Shown: positions 28,575-34,701 of the stretch, one piece after another
Position numbering within the stretch: position 1 is the stretch's first letter
Layout: every line of letters begins with the position of its first letter
Origin: Micromonospora inaquosa
Lineage (GTDB): Bacteria > Actinomycetota > Actinomycetes > Mycobacteriales > Micromonosporaceae
Reading direction: 5' to 3'
NCBI RefSeq assembly: GCF_003857055.1
Contig: NZ_QGSZ01000146.1
Span: 1 to 34,701, forward strand
DNA length: 34,701 nt
Position numbers and translations under genes: made by a program
Notes under the pieces: generated by a model
The model's input: only the letters and a program-made list of their open reading frames with translations
The model's database searches: none
What the model was told of the DNA's origin: nothing

Positions 28575-29693
28575 ATGGTGTATCGGTACGAGTCCGATGA
28601 GGACGCTTTCGAGGACTACCCGGAGCCCGGGTCCGATCTGTCGGTGCTCGGCGCCGGCCCGCCCCCGCCGGCCGGGCCGTCTCCATCGCGCTTCCCCGCG
28701 CCGTCGCTGCCCCGGCCGAACCAGCTCTCGCTGCCATCGTCGTCGCCCGCGCCGACCCGTAACGATCTGTCGCAGCCCGCGCCGACCCGTGCCGAGGTGT
28801 CGCAGCCACTGCCGACCCGCGCCGACATCCCGCCCGCCCCGTCCCACAGCCAGATCTACACGTCGGCCACGCCGGTGGAGCCGACCACCCGGCGCGGCGG
28901 TGGCCGACTGTGGCAGGTGCTGATCGGCGGCGCAGCCGTCCTGGTGCTGCTCGCACTCTGCGGCCTCGGTGCCGCCGCGCTGCTCATCGACCGCAACCAG
29001 CAGCAGCCGCAGGCCAACCCGACGTACCAGCCGAACGCCGCCGCGCCGTCGGCCCCGCCGGAACGGGCGGCCCTCGACTCCCGGGACACCGACCAGGCCC
29101 CGCTCACCGCCAAGGAACTCTTCCCCGACAAGGAACTGAAGCTCACCGACGGCCAGCCGAGCTACCAGGTACTCAAGACCCAGTCCAGCGGCAGTTGCGC
29201 CGTCGCCGCCACCGACGAGGTCGCCGACCTGCTGGTCCGGCTCGGCTGCAACCAGATCGTCCGGGCCACGCTGAGCACTCCCGACGACGGGCACCTGGTC
29301 ACCGCCGGCCTGTTCAACCTCACCGACAAGGTCACCGCGGAACGGGTCCGCGACCGGCTCCGGCAACTGCTCGACGAGCGGCAGGGCCGTTTCCGTGGCC
29401 TCACCGCCGACGACGGCGACGACACCGGCGTCCTGACCAGCGCTCCCTCCCGCGTCGGCTGGCAGGTCCGTGGCCACTACCTGGCGTACGCCCTGGTGGT
29501 CCGCAAGGACGGCGCGGTGATCAAGGCGGGTGACACCAAGGTTCGCGAGATCCTGTTCGACATGATCGAGCTGCACCTCAGCCGGGGCGTGTTGCAGAGC
29601 CGGGCCGACGGTGGCACCGCCGCACAACCGACGGGGGTCCCGAGCGGCAGCAACGCGAACCAGGGCGACGACGGCGGCCTGCCGGGCGACTGA
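28575..29693 (+). CDS. Single-pass membrane protein with Pro-rich cytoplasmic part, unknown function
   Basis: Not recognised. The 372-residue product starts acidic (YRYESDEDAFEDYPEPGSD), has a Pro/Ser/Arg-rich N-terminal half with a degenerate repeat (APTRNDLSQP, APTRAEVSQP, LPTRADIPP), one membrane helix at about residues 110-135 (LWQVLIGGAAVLVLLALCGL), and a folded extracytoplasmic domain of about 200 residues containing two Cys (SSGSCAVAA and RLGCNQIVRA), perhaps disulfide-bonded. The C-terminus is Gly/Asn/Asp-rich. I prefer the ATG at 28575: TACTCT (28562-28567) lies seven bases before it like the -10 box of a leaderless transcript, and no ribosome site is seen. An in-frame start at 28554 is possible. 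It ends 12 bases from the convergent truA stop. Confidence 0.75.
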   Translation: MVYRYESDEDAFEDYPEPGSDLSVLGAGPPPPAGPSPSRFPAPSLPRPNQLSLPSSSPAPTRNDLSQPAPTRAEVSQPLPTRADIPPAPSHSQIYTSATPVEPTTRRGGGRLWQVLIGGAAVLVLLALCGLGAAALLIDRNQQQPQANPTYQPNAAAPSAPPERAALDSRDTDQAPLTAKELFPDKELKLTDGQPSYQVLKTQSSGSCAVAATDEVADLLVRLGCNQIVRATLSTPDDGHLVTAGLFNLTDKVTAERVRDRLRQLLDERQGRFRGLTADDGDDTGVLTSAPSRVGWQVRGHYLAYALVVRKDGAVIKAGDTKVREILFDMIELHLSRGVLQSRADGGTAAQPTGVPSGSNANQGDDGGLPGD

Positions 29694-29705
29694 CCCGTCG
29701 GGCGG

Positions 29706-30536
29706 TCAACCCTCGATCGGAACCCGTAACCGGCGGGTGAGGGTGGCGCGGTGGGCGTACTCGGCCGGATCGGCCGGGTAGCCGACGGCGACCAGGGTCA
29801 GCCCACGCGCGGGGGCGACGGTGACCTCACTCGACCGCTCCCGTTGGGTGAGCAGACGGCCCGGCCACTCGACCGGGCGGCGGCCGTCCCCGGCCACCAG
29901 CATGGCCCCCACCAGGCTGCGCACCATCGCCTGACAGAACGCGTCGGCCTGCACCGTCGCGACCAGGATGCCGTCCGGGTCGCGACGCCAGTCCAGCCGG
30001 GTCACCTCGCGCAGCGTGGTCGCGTGCTCCTTGCGCCGGCAGTACGCGGCGAAGTCGTGCTCCCCCACCAGCCCCGCGGCGGCGGCGTTCAACGCCGCCA
30101 GGTCCAACGGCTTCGGCCAGGCCAGCACCTCGTGCCGGCGCAGCGGTTCCGCACCGAAGGGCGCATCGGTGACCCGGTACTCGTAGCGCCGGAACGTGGC
30201 CGAGAACCGGGCGTCGAAGTCGGCCGGCACCTCGGTCATCGCCCGTACCCGCATGTCGGTGGGGAGCAGCCGGGCCAGACGGCGCAGCAGTCGTCCCTCG
30301 TGCTGTCGCCACACGTCCACCGGCAGGTCCAGGTGGCACACCTGCCCGGTGGCGTGCACCCCCGCGTCGGTCCGCCCGGCCACCGTCAGCCCGGTGGCCG
30401 TACCGACGCCGAGGACCAGGTCCAGGGTCTCGACGAGCACCCCCGCGACGGTGCGCCGGGTCGGCTGGGCCGCCCAACCGGAGAAATCGGTGCCGTCGTA
30501 CGAGACGTCCAGCCGCAGCCGGATCCGCTCGTCCAC
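29706..30536 (-). CDS. truA: tRNA pseudouridine(38-40) synthase TruA
   Basis: Isomerises uridines 38-40 of the tRNA anticodon arm. The 276 residues begin with IRLRLDVSYDGTDFSGWAAQ and carry the catalytic Asp in TVAGRTDAGVHATGQVCHLD, then FDARFSATFRRYEYRV, EHDFAAYCRRKEHATTLREV and ADAFCQAMVRSLVGAMLVAG, all TruA signatures. The GTG at 30536 has AGGAGG eight bases upstream. It follows rplQ on the same strand, as in most actinobacteria, but a perfect 17-bp hairpin separates the two. Confidence 0.95.
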   Translation of the reverse strand: MDERIRLRLDVSYDGTDFSGWAAQPTRRTVAGVLVETLDLVLGVGTATGLTVAGRTDAGVHATGQVCHLDLPVDVWRQHEGRLLRRLARLLPTDMRVRAMTEVPADFDARFSATFRRYEYRVTDAPFGAEPLRRHEVLAWPKPLDLAALNAAAAGLVGEHDFAAYCRRKEHATTLREVTRLDWRRDPDGILVATVQADAFCQAMVRSLVGAMLVAGDGRRPVEWPGRLLTQRERSSEVTVAPARGLTLVAVGYPADPAEYAHRATLTRRLRVPIEG

Positions 30537-30555
30537 CTCGTACCTCCTGTTACGG

Positions 30556-30592
30556 GTCGGGCCCGGCACCCCGATGGGGTGCCGGGCCCGAC
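30556..30592 (-). terminator. Strong hairpin between rplQ and truA
   Basis: Arms GTCGGGCCCGGCACCCC (30556-30572) and their exact complement (30576-30592) form a 17-bp perfect stem with a GAT loop, 11 bases after the rplQ stop. It should end most ribosomal-operon transcripts, leaving truA to readthrough or its own promoter. Confidence 0.85.
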
Positions 30593-30603
30593 AATGCCCT
30601 GGA

Positions 30604-31161
30604 TCAGGCCTTGTTCTCGGTGGCCTCGTCGCTGTCCTCACGGGCGGCGGCGGTGTCACCGGACACCGACACCGGCGCCTCGGAGTCCTGGTCGGCCGGA
30701 GCCGACTGCGGGGCCTCGTCGGCCGGGGCGAGCGCCTCGACCTTGTCCTGCTGCGCGGCCTTGCGGGCGGCGGTCTTCTTGTTCGCCTTCGGCTCGGCGA
30801 CCTGAAGCTCCTCCACCAGCTCGATGATGGCCATCGGCGCGTTGTCACCCTTGCGCGGACCGGTCTTCACGATCCGGGTGTAACCGCCGGGGCGGTTGGA
30901 GTACCGGGGCGCGATCTGGTCGAACAGGGCGTAGACAACGTCCTTGTCCTTGACGACACCCAGCACCCGCCGCCGCGAGGCGAGGTCACCGCGCTTGGCC
31001 TTGGTGATGAGCTGCTCGGCCAGCGGGCGCAGCCGCCGGGCCTTCGTCTCGGTAGTCTGGATCTTGCCGTGCTGGAACAGCGCGGTCGCCAGGTTGGCGA
31101 GCATCAGCCGCTCGTGCGAGGGGCTGCCGCCGAGGCGGGGGCCCTTGGTGGGCGTGGGCAT
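30604..31161 (-). CDS. rplQ: 50S ribosomal protein bL17
   Basis: Large-subunit protein near the polypeptide exit. The first 120 residues are canonical L17: [70 protein letters not shown] and [13 protein letters not shown]-terminal extension of about 60 residues, first Lys/Ala-rich, then Ala/Glu/Asp-rich ([17 protein letters not shown]), brings it to 185 residues; such tails are usual in actinobacteria. It is 34 bases downstream of rpoA. Confidence 0.98.
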   Translation of the reverse strand: MPTPTKGPRLGGSPSHERLMLANLATALFQHGKIQTTETKARRLRPLAEQLITKAKRGDLASRRRVLGVVKDKDVVYALFDQIAPRYSNRPGGYTRIVKTGPRKGDNAPMAIIELVEELQVAEPKANKKTAARKAAQQDKVEALAPADEAPQSAPADQDSEAPVSVSGDTAAAREDSDEATENKA

Positions 31162-31195
31162 TTTTGGTGCTCCTCAGTTGTGGCGGCAGCGCGGA

Positions 31196-32218
31196 CTAGA
31201 GCTGCTCGGTCTCGCGGTAGTCGTCGGTGTCGTAGTCGGCCTCGCCGAAGGTGTCCACGACGTGCGCCGGGTCGAAGTTCGGAGCCGAATCCTTCAGCCC
31301 GAGACCCATCCCGGCGAGCTTCATCTTGACCTCGTCGATCGACTTCTGACCGAAGTTGCGAATGTCGAGGAGGTCGGCCTCGGTACGCCCGATGAGCTCA
31401 CCAACGGAGTTGATGCCCTCGCGCTTGAGGCAGTTGTAGGAGCGGACGGTGAGGTCCAGCTCCTCGATCGGCAGAGCGAGGTCCGCCGCCAGCTGGGCGT
31501 CCTGCGGGGACGGCCCGATGTCGATGCCCTCGGCGGTCTCGTCGAGCTCCCGGGCGAGCCCGAACAGCTCCACCAGCGTCGAACCGGCGGAGGCCAGCGC
31601 GGTACGCGGGCCCATCGACGGCTTGGTCTCGACGTCGATGATCAGCCGGTCGAAGTCGGTGCGCTGCTCGACACGAGTCGCCTCGACGCGGTAGGTCACC
31701 TTCAGCACCGGCGAGTAGATCGAGTCGACCGGGATGCGGCCGATCTCGGCGCCAGACTGCTTGTTCTGCGCCGCCGTCACGTAGCCCCGGCCCCGCTCGA
31801 CGGTCAGCTCCATGTCGAGCCGGCCCTTGCCGTTCAGGGTGGCGAGCTTGAGATCCGGGTTGTGCACCGAGACGCCGGCCGGCGGCTGGATGTCGCCCGC
31901 GGTCACGTCGCCCGGGCCCTGCTTACGCAGGTACATGCTGACCGGCTCGTCGTGCTCGGAGCTGACGCACAGCTCCTTGATGTTCATGACGAGCTCGACC
32001 ACGTCCTCCTTGACACCGGGGATCGTGGTGAACTCGTGCAGCACACCGTCGATCTTGATCGAGGTGACGGCCGCACCCGGGATCGACGACAGCAGCGTAC
32101 GCCGCAGCGAGTTACCCAGGGTGTAGCCGAAGCCCGGCTCCAGCGGCTCGATGGCGAACCGGGAACGGGTCTCGTTGATCGACTCCTCGGAGAGGGAGGG
32201 TCGCTGGCTGATGAGCAT
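31196..32218 (-). CDS. rpoA: DNA-directed RNA polymerase subunit alpha
   Basis: The 340-residue alpha subunit. N-terminal assembly domain: [56 protein letters not shown] and [12 protein letters not shown]-terminal DNA/activator-binding domain (about 250-315): [40 protein letters not shown] and [20 protein letters not shown]. The acidic end is typical of actinobacteria. It follows rpsD across a 99-base gap with a hairpin. Confidence 0.99.
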   Translation of the reverse strand: MLISQRPSLSEESINETRSRFAIEPLEPGFGYTLGNSLRRTLLSSIPGAAVTSIKIDGVLHEFTTIPGVKEDVVELVMNIKELCVSSEHDEPVSMYLRKQGPGDVTAGDIQPPAGVSVHNPDLKLATLNGKGRLDMELTVERGRGYVTAAQNKQSGAEIGRIPVDSIYSPVLKVTYRVEATRVEQRTDFDRLIIDVETKPSMGPRTALASAGSTLVELFGLARELDETAEGIDIGPSPQDAQLAADLALPIEELDLTVRSYNCLKREGINSVGELIGRTEADLLDIRNFGQKSIDEVKMKLAGMGLGLKDSAPNFDPAHVVDTFGEADYDTDDYRETEQL

Positions 32219-32274
32219 CTTTTCTCTTCTCTTCCGGGGCGCCCGCTATTTGACGCCCACGACACAAACTGTTC

Positions 32275-32305
32275 CGGTGGCCCGCCCTTGAAGGACGGGC
32301 CACCG
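32275..32305 (-). promoter_or_regulatory. Hairpin in the rpsD-rpoA intergenic gap
   Basis: Arms CGGTGGCCCG (32275-32284) and CGGGCCACCG (32296-32305) pair exactly, with possible further CCTT/AAGG pairing inside. On the minus-strand transcript it begins 12 bases after the rpsD stop and some 57 bases before rpoA. There is no T-tract, so partial termination, RNA processing or mRNA stabilisation are all possible. Confidence 0.5.
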
Positions 32306-32317
32306 CAACGAGCCCGA

Positions 32318-32944
32318 CTACTTGGAGTAGAGCTCGACGATCAACTGCTCCTGGACCTGCGTGTCGATGACCTGCCGGGCCGGGAGGGAGTGCACGAGCA
32401 CCTTCATCTGGCTCGGGATGGCCTCAAGCCACGCCGGAACCGTCTTCGAGCCGGCCTGAGCCTGCGCGACGATGAACGGGGTGAGCTCCTTGCTCTTGCC
32501 CCGAACCTCGATGATGTCGTGCTCCTTGACGCGGTACGACGGGATGTCGACCTTCTTGCCGTTCACCGTGAAGTGACCGTGCTTGACCAGCTGGCGGGCC
32601 ATGTCCCGCGAGTGGGCGTAGCCGGCCCGGTAAACGACGTTGTCCAGCCGCGACTCGAGGATCTGCAGGAGGACCTCACCGGTCTTGGCCTGCTTGCCAA
32701 CGGCTTCCTCGTAGTAACCGCGGAACTGCTTCTCCAGCACGCCGTAAACCCGGCGGGCCTTCTGCTTCTCGCGGAGCTGGAGCAGGTACTCCGTCTCCTT
32801 GGTGCGACCGCGGCCGTGCTGCCCGGGCGGGAACGGCCGGGACTCGAACGGGCACTTCGGACCATCGCACTTGCTGCCCTTGAGGAACAGCTTCATCTTC
32901 TCCCGCCGGCAACGGCGGCAGTCTGCACCGGTGTAACGAGCCAT
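32318..32944 (-). CDS. rpsD: 30S ribosomal protein uS4
   Basis: Primary 16S rRNA-binding assembly protein, 208 residues. It is the zinc-binding form: Cys9, Cys12, Cys26 and Cys31 in [12 protein letters not shown] and [10 protein letters not shown]. The S4 RNA-binding domain is visible at [20 protein letters not shown] and [20 protein letters not shown]. In E. coli this protein represses its operon by binding the leader; no comparable pseudoknot was identified here. Confidence 0.99.
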   Translation of the reverse strand: MARYTGADCRRCRREKMKLFLKGSKCDGPKCPFESRPFPPGQHGRGRTKETEYLLQLREKQKARRVYGVLEKQFRGYYEEAVGKQAKTGEVLLQILESRLDNVVYRAGYAHSRDMARQLVKHGHFTVNGKKVDIPSYRVKEHDIIEVRGKSKELTPFIVAQAQAGSKTVPAWLEAIPSQMKVLVHSLPARQVIDTQVQEQLIVELYSK

Positions 32945-32957
32945 CTCTCTCTACCTC

Positions 32958-33365
32958 TCAGACCCGGCGACGCTTCGGCGGACGGCACCCGTTGTGCGGC
33001 TGCGGGGTGACGTCGGCGATCTGCCCGACCTCGAGGCCCACGGCCTGCAGCGAACGGATGGCGGTCTCCCGGCCGGAGCCGGGGCCCTTGACGAACACGT
33101 CGACCTTGCGCATGCCGTGCTCCATGGCGCGACGCGCGGCAGCCTCGGCGGCCAGCTGCGCGGCGAACGGAGTCGACTTGCGGGAGCCCTTGAAGCCGAC
33201 CTGGCCAGCGGAGGCCCAGGAGATGACCGCACCGGTCGGGTCCGTGATGGACACGATGGTGTTGTTGAACGTGCTCTTGATGTGCGCCTGCCCGTGGGCG
33301 ACGTTCTTGCGTTCCTTGCGCCGGACCTTCTTTACAGCGGCTCCGGCACGAGCCTTCGGTGGCAT
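32958..33365 (-). CDS. rpsK: 30S ribosomal protein uS11
   Basis: Platform protein of the small subunit, 135 residues. Recognised by [77 protein letters not shown] and the C-terminal [18 protein letters not shown]. rpsD begins 13 bases downstream on the same strand, and rpsM lies 87 bases upstream. Confidence 0.99.
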   Translation of the reverse strand: MPPKARAGAAVKKVRRKERKNVAHGQAHIKSTFNNTIVSITDPTGAVISWASAGQVGFKGSRKSTPFAAQLAAEAAARRAMEHGMRKVDVFVKGPGSGRETAIRSLQAVGLEVGQIADVTPQPHNGCRPPKRRRV

Positions 33366-33452
33366 AAGTCTGTGCGCTCCTAGTTGACTTTCCGGACTGG
33401 GTTGCGGCCTGGCCCGCCTCGGCGGCGACCGGCCCCGTCATCCGGTTAAGAA

Positions 33453-33833
33453 CTACTTCTTGCCGGGCTTCTTCTTGCCGGCGACGGTCCGCTTCGGGCC
33501 CTTGCGGGTCCGGGCGTTGGTCTTGGTCCGCTGGCCACGCACGGGCAGGCCCCGGCGGTGCCGGATGCCGGCGTAGCAGCCGATCTCAACCTTGCGGCGG
33601 ATGTCAGCGGCGACCTCGCGGCGCAGGTCGCCTTCAACCTTGTAGTTGCCCTCGATGTGGTCGCGGAGCTGCACGAGCTCCTCGTCCGTGAGGTCCCGAG
33701 CGCGCTTGTCCGGCGAGATGCCGGTAGCGGCGAGTGTCTCCAGGGCGCGGGTGCGACCGACCCCGAAGATGTAGGTGAGCGCGATCTCCAACCGCTTTTC
33801 GCGGGGGAGGTCCACGCCGACTAGACGTGCCAT
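33453..33833 (-). CDS. rpsM: 30S ribosomal protein uS13
   Basis: Small-subunit head protein that contacts the P-site tRNA and forms bridges to the large subunit; 126 residues. Matches: [60 protein letters not shown], and the basic end [20 protein letters not shown] with a Lys-rich tail. The ATG at 33833 has GAGGAG upstream. A 266-base leader separates it from rpmJ and contains two small GC-rich hairpins (33926-33943 and 33956-33974) but no gene. Confidence 0.99.
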   Translation of the reverse strand: MARLVGVDLPREKRLEIALTYIFGVGRTRALETLAATGISPDKRARDLTDEELVQLRDHIEGNYKVEGDLRREVAADIRRKVEIGCYAGIRHRRGLPVRGQRTKTNARTRKGPKRTVAGKKKPGKK

Positions 33834-34099
33834 GTGCGGGCGTACTCCTCGTGATGTGTGGCGGAGGTGTGGACCCGTCCCATCCCGCTACCGGCCGTCC
33901 CGTCCTTCCGACGCGGTGAGCGCCGGCGACCGGGATCGGTCGCTGCCCGAGCGGGCCCCGGCCTCCGACCGGGGGTCAGCCACGCAGAGGTACGTCTGGC
34001 GTACCGCTCGCGGCTGGGACGAGCATGTGTGATGTGTGTGTCGCTGGGGATCTGCCTGGACCAACGCCACCCGGCCGAACTCCGGCCGGACGGGCTGAG

Positions 34100-34213
34100 T
34101 CAGCCCTGGCGCTGCTTGTGGCGCGGGTCGCTGCAGATGACCATGACCCGGCCGTGCCGGCGGATAACCCGGCACTTGTTGCAGATCCTCTTGACGCTCG
34201 GCTTGACCTTCAC
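34100..34213 (-). CDS. rpmJ: 50S ribosomal protein bL36
   Basis: A 37-residue protein from a GTG start: [20 protein letters not shown] then [15 protein letters not shown]. The zinc ligands Cys11, Cys14, Cys27 and His32 are all present, so it is the zinc-binding form. It lies between infA and rpsM on the same strand, the standard place, and is easily missed because of its size. Confidence 0.97.
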   Translation of the reverse strand: MKVKPSVKRICNKCRVIRRHGRVMVICSDPRHKQRQG

Positions 34214-34304
34214 GGTTGCCTTACTTCCCATCTGGCCCGGGGACGCGCGTTGCGCGACACCGGACGTCGAAGACGGACACGGGACTTCCCGGCCGTCGTC
34301 AGGA

Positions 34305-34526
34305 CTACTTGTAGCGGTAGACGATGCGCCCGCGGGTCAGGTCGTACGGCGAAAGTTCGACGACGACCCGGTCCTCCGGAAGGATGCGGATGTAGTGCTG
34401 CCGCATCTTGCCGCTGATGTGAGCCAACACCTTGTGGCCGTTCGCGAGCTCCACCCGGAACATGGCGTTCGGCAGGGGCTCGATGACCCGACCCTCGATC
34501 TCAATGGCTCCGTCTTTTTTCGGCAT
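34305..34526 (-). CDS. infA: Translation initiation factor IF-1
   Basis: S1-fold (OB) factor of 73 residues that binds the ribosomal A site during initiation. Sequence is canonical: [60 protein letters not shown] and [10 protein letters not shown]. The ATG at 34526 is preceded by GGAGG. It is the first gene of the leftward cluster within the window; a leader of more than 150 bases precedes it. Confidence 0.99.
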   Translation of the reverse strand: MPKKDGAIEIEGRVIEPLPNAMFRVELANGHKVLAHISGKMRQHYIRILPEDRVVVELSPYDLTRGRIVYRYK

Positions 34527-34701
34527 GTCCTCCGCTGTCCTGACGTCGATTGCTCCGGGCGGCCCACAACGCCTTACACGGAAATCTGATCAGAATCAGA
34601 AGTCCGCGCCAGCCGCGGCTCCAGCTCCCACCGAAGCGCAGGGTGGGCATGCCGGAGTGGACGCTGTGCGCCGATCTGAAAGTGTACGCCCGCCTCCAGC
34701 C
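34527..34701 (-). promoter_or_regulatory. infA leader and candidate promoter
   Basis: No gene seen. On the minus strand TACACT (34686-34681) is a good -10 box; its -35 box would fall outside the window, so this cannot be confirmed. Transcription would start near 34674, giving a leader of about 150 bases with a hairpin CCCACC/GGTGGG (34627-34647) and the palindrome TCTGATCAGA (34585-34594). Confidence 0.35.

Noticed and set aside
30944..33010. 688-codon plus-strand open frame across rpoA and rpsD
   Set aside because: Antisense to unmistakable ribosomal and RNA polymerase genes.
33834..34099. Possible gene in the rpmJ-rpsM gap
   Set aside because: Open frames here are arginine-rich shadows; only two small hairpins are seen.

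Overview
The window is high-GC DNA from an actinomycete, most likely a member of the Micromonosporaceae (inference). Pointers are the strong third-position GC bias, frequent GTG/TTG starts, a NIT-domain histidine kinase of the conservon type, an F420-type LLM oxidoreductase, multi-domain PKD exoproteins, and the infA-rpmJ-rpsM-rpsK-rpsD-rpoA-rplQ-truA order. All assignments come from reading the sequence and from memory of protein families; no search was run.

Layout. (1) 1-4437: a NIT-type sensor kinase on the minus strand whose 3' part is abruptly replaced near position 485 by plus-strand coding for what looks like the tail of the same kind of kinase; then a 444-bp spacer and a lipoprotein of the branched-chain amino acid binding type. 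(2) 4476-8781: a divergent locus, with an NMT1/THI5-like binding lipoprotein and a permease leftward, and an ABC ATPase, an LLM oxidoreductase and a cupin rightward, probably uptake plus conversion of one unknown small molecule. (3) 8858-11737: a polytopic membrane protein with a very long low-complexity tail holding tandem 15-bp repeats. (4) 11897-18001: a complete-looking thiamine operon on the minus strand, promoter - TPP riboswitch - thiE - thiO - thiS - thiG - tenI-like - thiD - thiC - terminator, nearly all genes overlapping. (5) 18269-24727: a 1943-residue secreted ThuA / sugar-dehydrogenase / PKD / CBM / concanavalin-like / FIMAH protein, then a small secreted membrane-anchored protein. 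(6) 24902-28444: aldo/keto reductase, a frameshifted gene remnant, an ABC-F ATPase and a small RsmC-like methyltransferase. (7) 28575-29693: a single-pass membrane protein. (8) 29706-34526: truA and the alpha-operon ribosomal genes, RNA polymerase alpha and infA, all leftward.

No tRNA, rRNA, CRISPR array or transposase gene was seen. The least expected signals are the coding-strand switch in the kinase, two related ~77-bp inverted-repeat elements that both sit between convergent genes, a repeat-built tail on the tenI-like gene with a perfect 23-bp inverted repeat, and the divergent ABC/LLM/cupin locus with no obvious substrate. I did not find a clearly new defence or mobile system.
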